A stretch of DNA of 16,169 bases from CAZEDU01 sp964511185 (GCA_964511185.1 CAZEDU010000115.1:1-16169); one strand, 5' to 3'. Counted from the stretch's first letter, positions 1 to 8,096 are shown. The notes: generated by a model not told the origin, from the sequence alone. A program made the numbers and translations.

Positions 1-1269
1 CAGAAACCAGCGACTCGCCTGGTCGGCCACGACCCCCAGCGCCCCCGGCTCTTCGAACAGATGCGTCGCGCCTTCGACGAGCACCAGATCGTGTCGGCCG
101 CGCATCGACTGCAGCGCGCGCTGGTTCAGGATGGCGACCGAGCGATCGTCGGATCCGACGATGAACAGCGTCGGCGCGCGGACTTCGGGCAGCCGCTCCG
201 CCGCGAGGTCCGGCCGGCCACCGCGTGAGACGACGGCCTGGACCTCGTCGGGCCGGTTCGCCGCGGCGATCAGCGCGGCCGCGGCGCCCGTGCTCGAGCC
301 GAACAGCCCCAGGGGGAGCGCGGCCAGCTCGGGCGAGCCCTTCGCCCAGTCCACCACCTGCGTCACCCGCTCTCCCAACAGCGCGAGGTCGAAGCGCAGC
401 GCTTGGGTCCGCGCATCTATCTGCTGCTCACCTTCGGTCAGCAGGTCCACCAGCAGCGTCGCCAACCCGTTCGCCTCGAAGAAAGCGGCGACCTGGCGGT
501 TGCGTGGGCTGAGACGCCCGCTCCCGCTGCCGTGCGCGAAGACGACGAGGCCCGAGGCGTCGGGTGGCATCGACAACACGGCGTCCAGACTCCCGCCCGA
601 GGTGGGAACGCGAACCGCTCGCTGCGTCGCCGCGGGCGCGCGCGCCAGCTCGAGCCATCGAAGCACCTGGGCGTCCGTCACCTGCGTGAAGTCGTCGTAC
701 CAGTCGCCGATCGCGCGCAGTCGATCGGTCTCGTACAGGCAGACCACCTCGTCGAAGAGCGGAGACAGGGCGTCGAGCGACTGGCTCGACGCGATCGGAA
801 CCGCGAGCACGAGCCGGCTGGGACCGGCGCGGCGTATCGCGCGGGCCGCGGCGTGAATGCTCCCGCCGGTCGCGACCCCGTCGTCGACCAGCAGCACGGT
901 CTTGCCTGTCACCCGCGGCGTCGCGCCGGTGGGCCGAAACAGGCGGGCGCGCTCGGCCACGTCGGCCTGCTTGGCGCGGATGACGTCCCCCAGCATCGAC
1001 TCGGAGACGCCCATCTGCGCCAGGGTGTCTTCGTTGAGGTAGACGAGCCCGCCTTCGGACGCCGCCCCCAACCCCAGCTCCGGGTACTCGGGGAGGGAGA
1101 TTTTTCGGGCGATCCACACGTCGAGCGGCGCCCTCAGGGCCCGCGCGATCGGAAACGCGACCGGCACCCCGCCGCGAGGCAACGCGAGCACGATGGGGTG
1201 CTCGGGCTCGAAGCGCGCCAGCGTCCTGGCGAGCTGCCGACCTGCTTCGAGTCTGTCGGTGAAGCGCAT
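1..1269 (-). CDS. Phosphoribosyltransferase / alpha-beta hydrolase fusion protein (3' end outside window)
   Basis: This two-domain cytoplasmic protein has 423 residues in the window and runs off the left edge without a stop. Residues 1 to about 210 form a type I phosphoribosyltransferase. It has PRGGVPVA at 31-38 and the PRPP-binding loop VLLVDDGVATGGS at 125-137. Residues from about 220 form an alpha/beta hydrolase of the dienelactone-hydrolase type. The expected triad is visible: HGSGSGR at 246-252 (oxyanion region), nucleophile Ser326 in GSSTG, an Asp at 374 or 375 in GSDD, and His403 in GATHLFEEPG. Such fusions are known from many bacteria, but I know of no established substrate. The ATG at 1269 is chosen because AGGAGG lies 5-10 nt upstream. 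Judging by the position of the catalytic His, only a few tens of residues are missing. It lies 120 nt downstream of hrpB on the same strand, so co-transcription is possible but not shown. Confidence 0.9.
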   Translation of the reverse strand, partial: MRFTDRLEAGRQLARTLARFEPEHPIVLALPRGGVPVAFPIARALRAPLDVWIARKISLPEYPELGLGAASEGGLVYLNEDTLAQMGVSESMLGDVIRAKQADVAERARLFRPTGATPRVTGKTVLLVDDGVATGGSIHAAARAIRRAGPSRLVLAVPIASSQSLDALSPLFDEVVCLYETDRLRAIGDWYDDFTQVTDAQVLRWLELARAPAATQRAVRVPTSGGSLDAVLSMPPDASGLVVFAHGSGSGRLSPRNRQVAAFFEANGLATLLVDLLTEGEQQIDARTQALRFDLALLGERVTQVVDWAKGSPELAALPLGLFGSSTGAAAALIAAANRPDEVQAVVSRGGRPDLAAERLPEVRAPTLFIVGSDDRSVAILNQRALQSMRGRHDLVLVEGATHLFEEPGALGVVADQASRWFL

Positions 1270-1389
1270 GGTGGCCTCCTACGGAGAGACAAAGCATTCG
1301 CCATGCCCGCGTCTACGCAGACCGGCGCGGCGCTCGCACGCAAGCCCTGCGTTGGAGGAAACGGGCGCTCGAAAAGGTTGCGCGGCGCC

Positions 1390-3954
1390 TCAGCGGTTGC
1401 GCGGTTTGGGCGCAGGGGGGTGCGCGTACCGCGGATCGTCGGGCCAGGCGTGCCGAGGGTACCGGCGCGAGAGCTCTTTCTTGAGGGCGGGGTAGTGCCG
1501 CTCCCAGAACCCGGCGAGATCGGTCGTGACCTGCACCGCCCGCTGATTGGGCGCGAGCAGGTGGATCACGATCGGGACGCGCCCGCCGCAGATCTTCGGC
1601 CCCTGCGCCATGCCGAAGAAGTCCTGCAAGCGCGACTCGATCCACGGGGGCTTGCCTTTTTCGTAGTGCACCTTCACCGCGCGCCCGCCCGGCAAGGTGA
1701 CGCGATCGGGCAGCTGGGACGAGAGCAGCCGCGCCTGCTCGGGCGTGAGCCCCGCTTGCAGATGCTCGAGCAGGTTGGCCTCTTTGAGCTCCGGCAAGCT
1801 GCGACGGCCCGCCGCGGCGCTCTCGAGCGCGCGGCGGAGGAGCGATTCGTCCACCACCGGCAGCTGCGCTTCAGGAAAGGCTTCGCGGAGCAGATCGATT
1901 CGGGTCGACCAGTGCTCGAGCGCTTCGGCGTCGACGAACGCCGAAGGGCCAAGCCCCCATGCCGCCTCCACCAGCACTCGGCTCACCTCGTCGGAGGGCG
2001 GTGCGGGCGCTCGTGTCTCCTCGAGCACCAGGTTGCCGTAGCTGAGCTGCGTGACGCGCTCGACGCGTTGGCTCGACGGCTCGAAGCGCAGCTCGTCGAT
2101 CTCTTGGAGCGCGCCCGAGTCGAGCCCCAGGAGCCACTCCGGCTCGACCTTGCTCGCCACGCGCACCAGGACGCCGCCGCGGGTGCCCGGCCTCTCCTCG
2201 GCGTCGACGGCCACGAGCAGCTCGGCGTCGTGCACCACGCTCGTCTCCGACAACGTGGCCGAGCCGCCGCCGAAGAGCACGAGCTCGGCGGCGCGCGGCT
2301 TCTTGCGCTTGGCGACGCGGTCCGGAAACGCAGCCAGCACCGACAGCAGCAAGGCCTCTTCGCGGGCGGCCAGGTCGCGCGGTCCTGGGCCGCGCCTCAA
2401 GAGCCGGCCGAGCTGGCGGCGCACGCGGTCGACCGCGCGGACGGCCCCGCCATCCAGCCCCAGGCGGTCCAGCGCATCCGCTCGGAGCTTCTCGCCGGTC
2501 GCCCGCTCGAAGCGCTCGAGCATCTCGAGCAGATCAGACGGCCCGCTGGTGTTCGCCTGGCGCCCGCGGCCGCCGAAGCCGGCGCGCGCCTCCCGCCGAA
2601 TGTCGCGCTCGCCCAGCAGGGCGGCGAGAACCGCGCCCTCCTCGGAGACGCCGCGCCGCTCCGCCTCCAGCAGCAGGCGGCCGAGCCGGGGGTGCACTGG
2701 AAAGTCGACCAGGCGCCGCCCGACGTCCGAAAGCGCGCCGTCTGGTTGGAGCGCGCCGAGCAGCGCCAGAAGCGACTGCGCCGCCTCGAGCGAGGCCGGC
2801 GTCGGCGCCTCGAAGAACGGGAACGCGGACACCGACGGCACCCCGGACGTCTTGAGCGAGAGCACCGTCTCGGCCAAATCCAGCCGCCGTATCTCGGGCA
2901 GATCGTGCTCGGGCCGCGTCTCGAAGTCGTGCCGCGTGTACAGGCGCAGGCACACGCCCTCGCGCGTTCGTCCCGCGCGCCCGGCGCGCTGCGCGGCGGA
3001 GGCCTTGCTCACCCGCGCCACCTTGAGCGTGGGCAGCCCCGTCCAGGGGGAATGCCCTGCGACGCGCGCGAGCCCGCTGTCGATCACCGCGCCAATGCCC
3101 TCGATGGTGACCGAGGTCTCGGCCACGTTGGTCGAGAGGATCAGCTTGCGTCGCGGGCCGGGGCGAACCGCGCGATCCTGCTCGGCGTTGCTCAGGTCTC
3201 CGTGCAGCGCGTGCACGTCGATGCCGTGCCGGGCCGTCAGCTCCTCGCACGCCGCTTGGGCGCGGCGGATCTCCGCGGCGCCCGGAAGGAAGACGAGGAC
3301 GTCGCCGGTCGCGCCCGACGCGAGCAGCCGCTTGAGCCCGGCGAGCACCTGTTGGTCGAGCGGTCGTTCGTCGGGCGTCGGCAGGTACTCGATCGCCACG
3401 TCGAAGCGCCGCCCTTCGGAGCGAACCACCGGACAGCCGCCGAGGTACGCCGCGATCGGGCCGGCGTCGAGCGTCGCCGACATGACCACCAGCTTCAGGT
3501 CGGGGCGCCGCGACCGCGCGAGCGCATGGAGCATCGCGAGCGCCAAGTCCCCCGCCAGGTGGCGCTCGTGAAACTCGTCGATGACCACGAGCCCGACCTC
3601 GGGCAGGGTGGGGCGGCTGAGCAGGCGGCGGGTCAGCACGCCTTCGGTCACGAACCGCAGCCGGGTCTTGGGCCCGCCGACGTCCTCGAACCGCACCTGG
3701 TAGCCGACGGTCTCTCCGACCGCCTCGCCGTGCTCCTCGGCCACGCGCGCCGCCGCGAGCCGCGTCGCCAACCGGCGGGGCTGCAGCACCACCACCTCGC
3801 CCTGTCCGGCGAGCCCAGCCTCGAGCAGCGCGCTCGGGACGCGCGTCGTCTTGCCGGCGCCAGGCGGCGCCTCGAGCACCAGGAATGGGCTGGTCTTCAG
3901 CGCCGCCACGATGTTGGGCAGCACCGCGTCGATGGGCAGTGGCGTCCGGCTCAC
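1390..3954 (-). CDS. hrpB: ATP-dependent helicase HrpB
   Basis: This DEAH-box-related superfamily 2 helicase has 854 residues, close to the usual 810-850 of HrpB. Motifs in order are Walker A APPGAGKT (29-36), motif II DEFHER (126-131, the DEFH variant typical of HrpB), motif III SAT (159-161), VFLPG (221-225), STNVAETSVTI (274-284) and the arginine-finger motif QRAGRAGR (322-329). The winged-helix/ratchet region and the long HrpB C-terminal domain follow. The start is a GTG one nucleotide after the TGA of the HAD gene. There is no clear Shine-Dalgarno sequence, so translation is probably coupled. The N-terminus (LPIDAVLPNIVAAL) matches how HrpB proteins usually begin, which supports this start. 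The physiological role of HrpB remains poorly defined in most bacteria; RNA or RNP remodelling is the family-level expectation. Confidence 0.95.
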   Translation of the reverse strand: MSRTPLPIDAVLPNIVAALKTSPFLVLEAPPGAGKTTRVPSALLEAGLAGQGEVVVLQPRRLATRLAAARVAEEHGEAVGETVGYQVRFEDVGGPKTRLRFVTEGVLTRRLLSRPTLPEVGLVVIDEFHERHLAGDLALAMLHALARSRRPDLKLVVMSATLDAGPIAAYLGGCPVVRSEGRRFDVAIEYLPTPDERPLDQQVLAGLKRLLASGATGDVLVFLPGAAEIRRAQAACEELTARHGIDVHALHGDLSNAEQDRAVRPGPRRKLILSTNVAETSVTIEGIGAVIDSGLARVAGHSPWTGLPTLKVARVSKASAAQRAGRAGRTREGVCLRLYTRHDFETRPEHDLPEIRRLDLAETVLSLKTSGVPSVSAFPFFEAPTPASLEAAQSLLALLGALQPDGALSDVGRRLVDFPVHPRLGRLLLEAERRGVSEEGAVLAALLGERDIRREARAGFGGRGRQANTSGPSDLLEMLERFERATGEKLRADALDRLGLDGGAVRAVDRVRRQLGRLLRRGPGPRDLAAREEALLLSVLAAFPDRVAKRKKPRAAELVLFGGGSATLSETSVVHDAELLVAVDAEERPGTRGGVLVRVASKVEPEWLLGLDSGALQEIDELRFEPSSQRVERVTQLSYGNLVLEETRAPAPPSDEVSRVLVEAAWGLGPSAFVDAEALEHWSTRIDLLREAFPEAQLPVVDESLLRRALESAAAGRRSLPELKEANLLEHLQAGLTPEQARLLSSQLPDRVTLPGGRAVKVHYEKGKPPWIESRLQDFFGMAQGPKICGGRVPIVIHLLAPNQRAVQVTTDLAGFWERHYPALKKELSRRYPRHAWPDDPRYAHPPAPKPRNR

Positions 3955-3955
3955 G

Positions 3956-4645
3956 TCAGCGCTGCAGCATCGCCTCGATCGCGCCCGGCTGCTCGAGATT
4001 CGTGAACGCGTGCGTCGCGCCCGCCGCCAGAAGCTGCCCGGGCGTGAAAGATCCGGTCCCGACCCCGAGGCACTCCGCGCCGACGCCCTTCGCCGCGGCG
4101 ACGTCCTTCGGGGTGTCCCCGATCACCACCACACGGCACTCGGGCAGAGCCACCCCCAGCGCGTCGGCCCCGCGCTCGGCGCCCTTGCGGATCAGCTCGA
4201 CGCGGTCCACGTGGTCGCAGCCAAAGCCGCCGAACGGGAAGCGTTGGTACAAGGAGACGCGATCGAGCTTGAGCCGCGCCCCGTCGCGAATGTTCCCGGT
4301 GCCCAGGCCGATCGCGGCGCCAACCTGGCGGGCGGCCTCCAGCGCCGCGTGGACGCCGGCGTGCACCCGGTAGCGCTGCATGTCCGCCTGCGCGATCTCG
4401 ACCTCGAGCTCACGCAGGTACTGAGACAGGACCTCGTCGATCGCCTGCTCCGACACGGCGGCGCCCGCCGCTTCGAGCCCCAACCGCGCGATCATGCGGT
4501 CGGTCATCCCGTCGAAGCGGAAGTGGGCGCAAGCGTCGGGGCGTCCGAACAGCTGCGCGAACGCGCGCTCGAGCGCCCGGCGGCCCACACCGCCGGTGCT
4601 GATCAACGTGCCATCGATGTCGAAGAGAAGAACGGTCGGCTTCAG
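3956..4645 (-). CDS. HAD-superfamily phosphatase (phosphoglycolate-phosphatase-like), probable CTG start
   Basis: This HAD subfamily IA hydrolase is about 229 residues when started at the CTG at 4643-4645. Catalytic motif I is DIDGT at residues 9-13, where the first Asp is the nucleophile. Motif II is Thr116 in GLGTGN, and motif IV is GDTPKD at 176-181, which binds Mg2+. A helical cap lies between motifs I and II. The first conventional start in the frame (TTG, 4606) lies after motif I and would remove the nucleophile. An in-frame TAG (4664-4666, the stop of the upstream gene) limits the start to the 18 codons before that TTG, and the only plausible initiator there is CTG, giving M-K-P-T-V-L-L-F. 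GGGAG at 4656-4660 sits 10 nt upstream. Family and catalytic motifs are secure, but the substrate is not readable from sequence. It is followed after 1 nt by hrpB. Confidence 0.88.
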   Translation of the reverse strand: MKPTVLLFDIDGTLISTGGVGRRALERAFAQLFGRPDACAHFRFDGMTDRMIARLGLEAAGAAVSEQAIDEVLSQYLRELEVEIAQADMQRYRVHAGVHAALEAARQVGAAIGLGTGNIRDGARLKLDRVSLYQRFPFGGFGCDHVDRVELIRKGAERGADALGVALPECRVVVIGDTPKDVAAAKGVGAECLGVGTGSFTPGQLLAAGATHAFTNLEQPGAIEAMLQR

Positions 4646-4655
4646 GGCGGACGGG

Positions 4656-4660
4656 CTCCC
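4656..4660 (-). promoter_or_regulatory. Shine-Dalgarno (GGGAG) supporting a CTG start
   Basis: GGGAG on the minus strand ends 10 nt before the CTG at 4645. It lies just after the stop codon of the upstream gene. It supports initiation at CTG rather than at the TTG 39 nt further on, which would have no motif I. Confidence 0.5.
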
Positions 4661-4663
4661 GCG

Positions 4664-5218
4664 CTACGGACGGGGACGCGAGTAGAACCAGTGCCAGCTC
4701 GCCGAACCATCCCGCGGCGGCGCGATCCACCCCGGGTTGAACGTCTTGGCCCGAGTCAGCTCGCGGTACGCGAAGTTGGCGATCTGCTTCGCATCGATCC
4801 CGTGCGCGCCGACCTCGCCCTTCCGGGCGTAATAGATGGCCGCGCGCTGCAACAGATCGCGCTCCGCGGCGTTCATCGGCTTGCCGGTGCGGTCCTTGTT
4901 CGACAAGTACGCCCCGAACTGGCGCGAGATGTTCAGCAGGTCCGAACGCACGGCCGACGCGGGCGGGGCCTCGGGCTCGCCGTACCGATTGCGTGGCACG
5001 TGCGTTCGAGGCAAGCGCGGAGGGTAGAAGGCCGAGGCCTGGTTGGCCCCACGCGCGCCGACCCCGTGCGCCTCGAAGGTGCTGACCTGCGCGTGGCCGG
5101 TCCGCCGCGGAACATTGGCTGCCTTGGGCTGAAGCTTCTTCTTCGCCGGAACCGCCGCACCACCAATCGGCTTGGGCTTGCGGGACAACACCGCGGATCG
5201 GTTGTTCACCTTCGACAT
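4664..5218 (-). CDS. Hypothetical protein, 184 residues
   Basis: I do not recognise this family. The protein is basic and proline-rich over its first 90 residues (KPKPIGG, PAKKKLQPK, PPRLPRTHVPRNRYGEP) and looks disordered there. Residues 90-165 look like a small helical domain with PMNAAERDLLQRAAIYYARKG and the segment AKQIANFAYRELTRAKTFNPGW. The tail is aromatic (SWHWFYS). There is no signal peptide or membrane segment, so it is probably cytoplasmic. The ATG at 5218 is chosen because GAGGG stands 7 nt upstream. The frame stays open to 5314, but the extra 32 residues have no ribosome site and look unlike a protein N-terminus. It ends 18 nt before the HAD gene, in the same frame, and may share its mRNA. 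Confidence 0.7.
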   Translation of the reverse strand: MSKVNNRSAVLSRKPKPIGGAAVPAKKKLQPKAANVPRRTGHAQVSTFEAHGVGARGANQASAFYPPRLPRTHVPRNRYGEPEAPPASAVRSDLLNISRQFGAYLSNKDRTGKPMNAAERDLLQRAAIYYARKGEVGAHGIDAKQIANFAYRELTRAKTFNPGWIAPPRDGSASWHWFYSRPRP

Positions 5219-5322
5219 AGGGTTTCCCTCGGGTGGAATTCGCACGCAGCATGGCAGCAGGTGCTGGGGCTTCTCAAGCGAGCTCGTCGTGTGTGTCGTC
5301 CTCAAGCGACGCACGCAACGCG
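5219..5322. other. Intergenic region with paired CTCAAGCG direct repeats
   Basis: This 104-bp gap lies between the expansin stop and the next minus-strand gene. It contains two exact copies of CTCAAGCG at 5273-5280 and 5301-5308, spaced 28 nt start to start. It also holds the ribosome site of the 184-residue gene. No convincing promoter or terminator is visible. Confidence 0.3.
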
Positions 5323-5976
5323 TCAGCGAAACTGGCCCGCGCCATTCGCCGTCAGGTCGGAAGCGGCCGGCGGAAGCGTGTCCTCCAAGGTCTGCCCGTC
5401 GACGGCCGTGACACGCACCTTCACGGGGCCGTCACCGACTCCGCCCGAGACCACGAAGTAGTTGTAGCTCTCCCGGGAGATCTCGACCCAGCTCCCCTGG
5501 CGGCTCCACTCCAGCTTGGAGATCGGCAAGCGGTGGTTGCGGACCTGAATCGCGGTCCACCACTTCGAGCTGCCGTCCTTGAAGTGGTACTGCACGTTCC
5601 CCGAGACCGGACAGGCGACGGGCTGCCAAGTGATGTCGACCTTGCCTTGGGAGAGCTCGGCGATCTTCGAGAACGCCTCCTTCGACAGGTCCAGGTGGCC
5701 GGGGCCGCACTCGGGGCATTTGTCGACGACGCGCACCACCGTCGACCCGCGCGGCCCCTTCACGTCGATGCACTCGCCGCACACCGCGCTCCCCGCGAAC
5801 TGGGGCGCGTTCATCGCCGCCACTTGCAGATCGGACGAACGTCCGAAGCTGCAAGCGCCATCGCCGGTGGCGTCGTACCAGGTGGCGATTCCGTCTTGAG
5901 TCTCTCCGAAGGGGATCGGCGCCCCCGGATTCGAGCAGCCCAGGCAGAGCGCGAGCCAAAGCGCGACGCGCCTCAT
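5323..5976 (-). CDS. Bacterial expansin (EXLX1/YoaJ-like, double-psi barrel plus CBM63)
   Basis: This exported wall-loosening protein has 217 residues. Expansins weaken non-covalent contacts between polysaccharides without hydrolysis. Domain 1 (about residues 28-122) is the six-stranded double-psi beta barrel: GIATWYDATGDG, then VVDKCPECGPGHLDLS with Asp85 and the proposed catalytic Asp96 in HLDLS. Domain 2 (about 123-205) is CBM63-like: HFKDGSSKWWTAIQVRNH with surface aromatics Trp139 and Trp140, and Tyr171 in SYNYF. These match the cellulose-binding W-W-Y triad of Bacillus EXLX1. The EXLX1 domain 1 Tyr73 aligns with Cys87 here, and domain 1 carries five Cys (42, 66, 69, 87, 90). The N-terminus is a signal peptide, possibly lipoprotein (Cys14), but the lipobox CLGC is atypical. 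The start is fixed by AGGAGGAGG 5 nt upstream. The ATG overlaps the TGA of the matrixin gene (ATGA), so translation is coupled. Confidence 0.93.
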   Translation of the reverse strand: MRRVALWLALCLGCSNPGAPIPFGETQDGIATWYDATGDGACSFGRSSDLQVAAMNAPQFAGSAVCGECIDVKGPRGSTVVRVVDKCPECGPGHLDLSKEAFSKIAELSQGKVDITWQPVACPVSGNVQYHFKDGSSKWWTAIQVRNHRLPISKLEWSRQGSWVEISRESYNYFVVSGGVGDGPVKVRVTAVDGQTLEDTLPPAASDLTANGAGQFR

Positions 5977-8096
5977 CGCCGCCTCCTCCTGAACGCGAGC
6001 CCCACGAGCGTGAGCCACGCGAGCCCGCTCCATCCCACGCCGCCATGGCAGCCGCAGCCGGTGTCCACCACGCCGCCACCGGCTCCTCCGTCCGTCAGGC
6101 CGCCGTCGCGCCCCGGCAGCGGCGCGTTGGGATCGAGGCACAGCCCGGTGCCCTCGAACGCCCGGCAGCTCGTCCCTGCGGGACAGGTGTTCGGCCCGCT
6201 GGGCGTGCACTCGTAGTGGCAGCTCCCCGCGATGCAGCTCAGGCCGGGTTGGCAGGCGCGCACGCCCTGCTCGGCGCTGTAGCCGCAGGACGCGTTCACC
6301 CCGGCCCAATCGGCGGGGCAGCCGCACAGCGCTCCGGCCGGCGTGCCTTCGACGCAGGCGCTGCAGCCGGCGCCGCACGCGGCGTAGCACTTGCCGCCCA
6401 GGCACGTGAGCCCGGGATCGCACTGCGCGCCGTTGCACGCGTTGCACTGCGAACCGGGCGTCTGGCTGGGCAGGCACGCCGCGACGGTTCCGATCGGCGT
6501 GCAGAGCTGTCCCGCCGGGCAGCTGCCCGACGCGCTCGCGTTGCACAGCGCGCGGCACGTGGTGGTCGCCCCTTGCACGATGCAGACGAGCCCGTTCACG
6601 CACGCGCCGAAGCCGCCGGTGGAGAGCTGGCCACACGCCTGACCGTTGTAGCGCTGCTCGTCGGGGCAGGCGCAGATGCCCGTGCCGTTCCCTTGGTCGT
6701 AGCAGGCCGTGCAGTTGCCCGGGCTCTGGGGATTGCAGGAGGCGTGACATCGCCCGCCGACGCACGTCAGCCCGGGGCCACAGGGCGCCTGCGGGCCGCA
6801 GGCGGTGCACGCCGTCGCGCCGGTCGTCGGAATGCAAGCGCGATCGTTGATGCCGGTGAGCTCCACGCAGGCTTGCCCGCCGCTGCACGAGGTCCCCGCG
6901 CACCCGTTGCACACGCCGCCGCCGCCTTGACCACCACAGCAGTCGCGGCAGTACGCCTCGGCGTACGTGCCGACGCAGATCGAGCAGCTCTTGCAGTAGC
7001 CGGAGCTCTCGCAGCGGTCGCCTACGTTGCCGGTCGCTTCGCACGCCCCGCCGACGCACGCGTAGCCGGTGGGGCAGTTCGCGTTGGTCGTGCACTGGCC
7101 GGCGCAGGTGCCGCTCGGCGCGCAGACGTTGCTCGACGGCCCTGGCACGCAGGTGTACCCCGCGCCGCACTCGGCCGCGGTGGAGCAGGGGATGGTGCAC
7201 CAGCTGTACTTCCCGTTCGTGACGCAGTTGCCGTTTTGGCACTGGCTGCCGTTCGTGCAGAACCGGCACAGGTCCGACGAGCCGGTGGGCACCAGGCAGG
7301 CCTTGCCGGTGTCGGCGTCCTGGCAGGTGTAGCCGGTGGGACAGGCCTGACCCGACGTGCAGTCCACCGTGCAGATCTTCGAGCTCCCCGCCGGCTGTCC
7401 GCGGCACACCAGCCCCGCCTGACAACCGCCGCCCGCGCACGACGCGCCTTGTCCTCCCGCGGTCCCGCTGCCGGGGTACATGGTGCGCACGTCGTCGATG
7501 TCGAGGCTGGTGAGCGCCCGCTTCTGCTCGCCCGCGTTGATCGACTCGTACATCACGGCGGAGGTGCTCGTGGTGTGGTCCAGGCCCAGGAAGTGGCCGG
7601 CCTCGTGCAACGCGACGCTCTCGAAGTCGTAGGTGTTGAACGCCCCCGTCGACGACCAGACGAAGTTGTCGTTGAACATCATGTCGCCGTCGAAGGCCTC
7701 GCCGGTTCCGTCGGCGTAGTAGCTCAGCACCGTCACCGCGAGCGTGAGCTTGTCGGCGGTCCAGTTCGCCCCGCCGAGCCAGATGATCTGGTTCTTCCCG
7801 TCGTCGCGGTTGATGGCGGTCTGGTCGCTCGGCGTCGTGAACGTGCCGCCGCCCTGGGGCAGCACGTCCCAGCTCGTGCCGCTCACCTTTCGCTTCGTCC
7901 ACGCCTCGAACGCGGCCTGCACGCGCGGGAGCACGGCGCTCTGGAAGTTCGGCTGCCCGTTGATCGCGCTGTGCGCGTGCACTTGGTAGGTCACGGGCAG
8001 GTCGAACCACTTGCGGCGAGGGTTGCTCGGCGCCGCCGCCACGGCCGCGCCGACGAGCGCGGTGACGGCGAACGCGATGCGCGCGGTGTCGTTCAT
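5973..8096 (-). CDS. Matrixin-like zinc metalloprotease with Cys-rich repeats and MYXO-CTERM-like tail
   Basis: This exported protease has 707 residues. A signal peptide occupies about 1-22 (AVAAA). The catalytic domain (about 28-208) carries the metzincin zinc motif HEAGHFLGLDH at 164-174, with three His ligands and Glu165 as base, and the Met-turn SAVMYES with Met182. This is the pattern of matrixins (M10). Residues 219 to about 660 are a long Cys-rich region with about 70 Cys in short modules of the type CxPGLTCxGGxC, probably disulfide-bonded. The C-terminus is GCGCHGG at 680-686, a hydrophobic helix and RRRRR at 703-707, the layout of MYXO-CTERM sorting signals, so surface anchoring after processing is likely. 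The ATG at 8096 overlaps the upstream TGA (ATGA), and its own TGA overlaps the expansin ATG. The natural substrate is unknown. Confidence 0.93.
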   Translation of the reverse strand: MNDTARIAFAVTALVGAAVAAAPSNPRRKWFDLPVTYQVHAHSAINGQPNFQSAVLPRVQAAFEAWTKRKVSGTSWDVLPQGGGTFTTPSDQTAINRDDGKNQIIWLGGANWTADKLTLAVTVLSYYADGTGEAFDGDMMFNDNFVWSSTGAFNTYDFESVALHEAGHFLGLDHTTSTSAVMYESINAGEQKRALTSLDIDDVRTMYPGSGTAGGQGASCAGGGCQAGLVCRGQPAGSSKICTVDCTSGQACPTGYTCQDADTGKACLVPTGSSDLCRFCTNGSQCQNGNCVTNGKYSWCTIPCSTAAECGAGYTCVPGPSSNVCAPSGTCAGQCTTNANCPTGYACVGGACEATGNVGDRCESSGYCKSCSICVGTYAEAYCRDCCGGQGGGGVCNGCAGTSCSGGQACVELTGINDRACIPTTGATACTACGPQAPCGPGLTCVGGRCHASCNPQSPGNCTACYDQGNGTGICACPDEQRYNGQACGQLSTGGFGACVNGLVCIVQGATTTCRALCNASASGSCPAGQLCTPIGTVAACLPSQTPGSQCNACNGAQCDPGLTCLGGKCYAACGAGCSACVEGTPAGALCGCPADWAGVNASCGYSAEQGVRACQPGLSCIAGSCHYECTPSGPNTCPAGTSCRAFEGTGLCLDPNAPLPGRDGGLTDGGAGGGVVDTGCGCHGGVGWSGLAWLTLVGLAFRRRRR
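5982..5990 (-). promoter_or_regulatory. Strong ribosome binding site of the expansin gene
   Basis: AGGAGGAGG on the minus strand lies 5 nt before the ATG at 5976, inside the last codons of the matrixin gene. It decides the start of the expansin, whose frame otherwise stays open for about 680 codons upstream in antisense-like composition. Confidence 0.85.

Noticed and set aside
403..4005. Open frame of 1200 codons on the plus strand
   Set aside because: It is antisense to the phosphoribosyltransferase fusion and hrpB, which have clear motifs. Its composition (Arg, Gln, His, Ala-rich, no hydrophobic core) is typical of the mirror frame of GC-rich genes.
3956..4606. HAD phosphatase started at TTG 4606
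   Set aside because: This start deletes DIDGT with the catalytic Asp. The CTG at 4645 with a ribosome site keeps it.
6000..7450. Regular repeats that might suggest a CRISPR array
   Set aside because: The periodicity comes from Cys-rich protein modules in the matrixin gene. Repeat lengths vary and no constant repeat or spacer size exists.
5323..8010. Expansin frame read as one 895-residue protein
   Set aside because: The upstream 678 codons are an Arg-rich shadow of the matrixin gene. The expansin signal peptide and the AGGAGGAGG site place the start at 5976.
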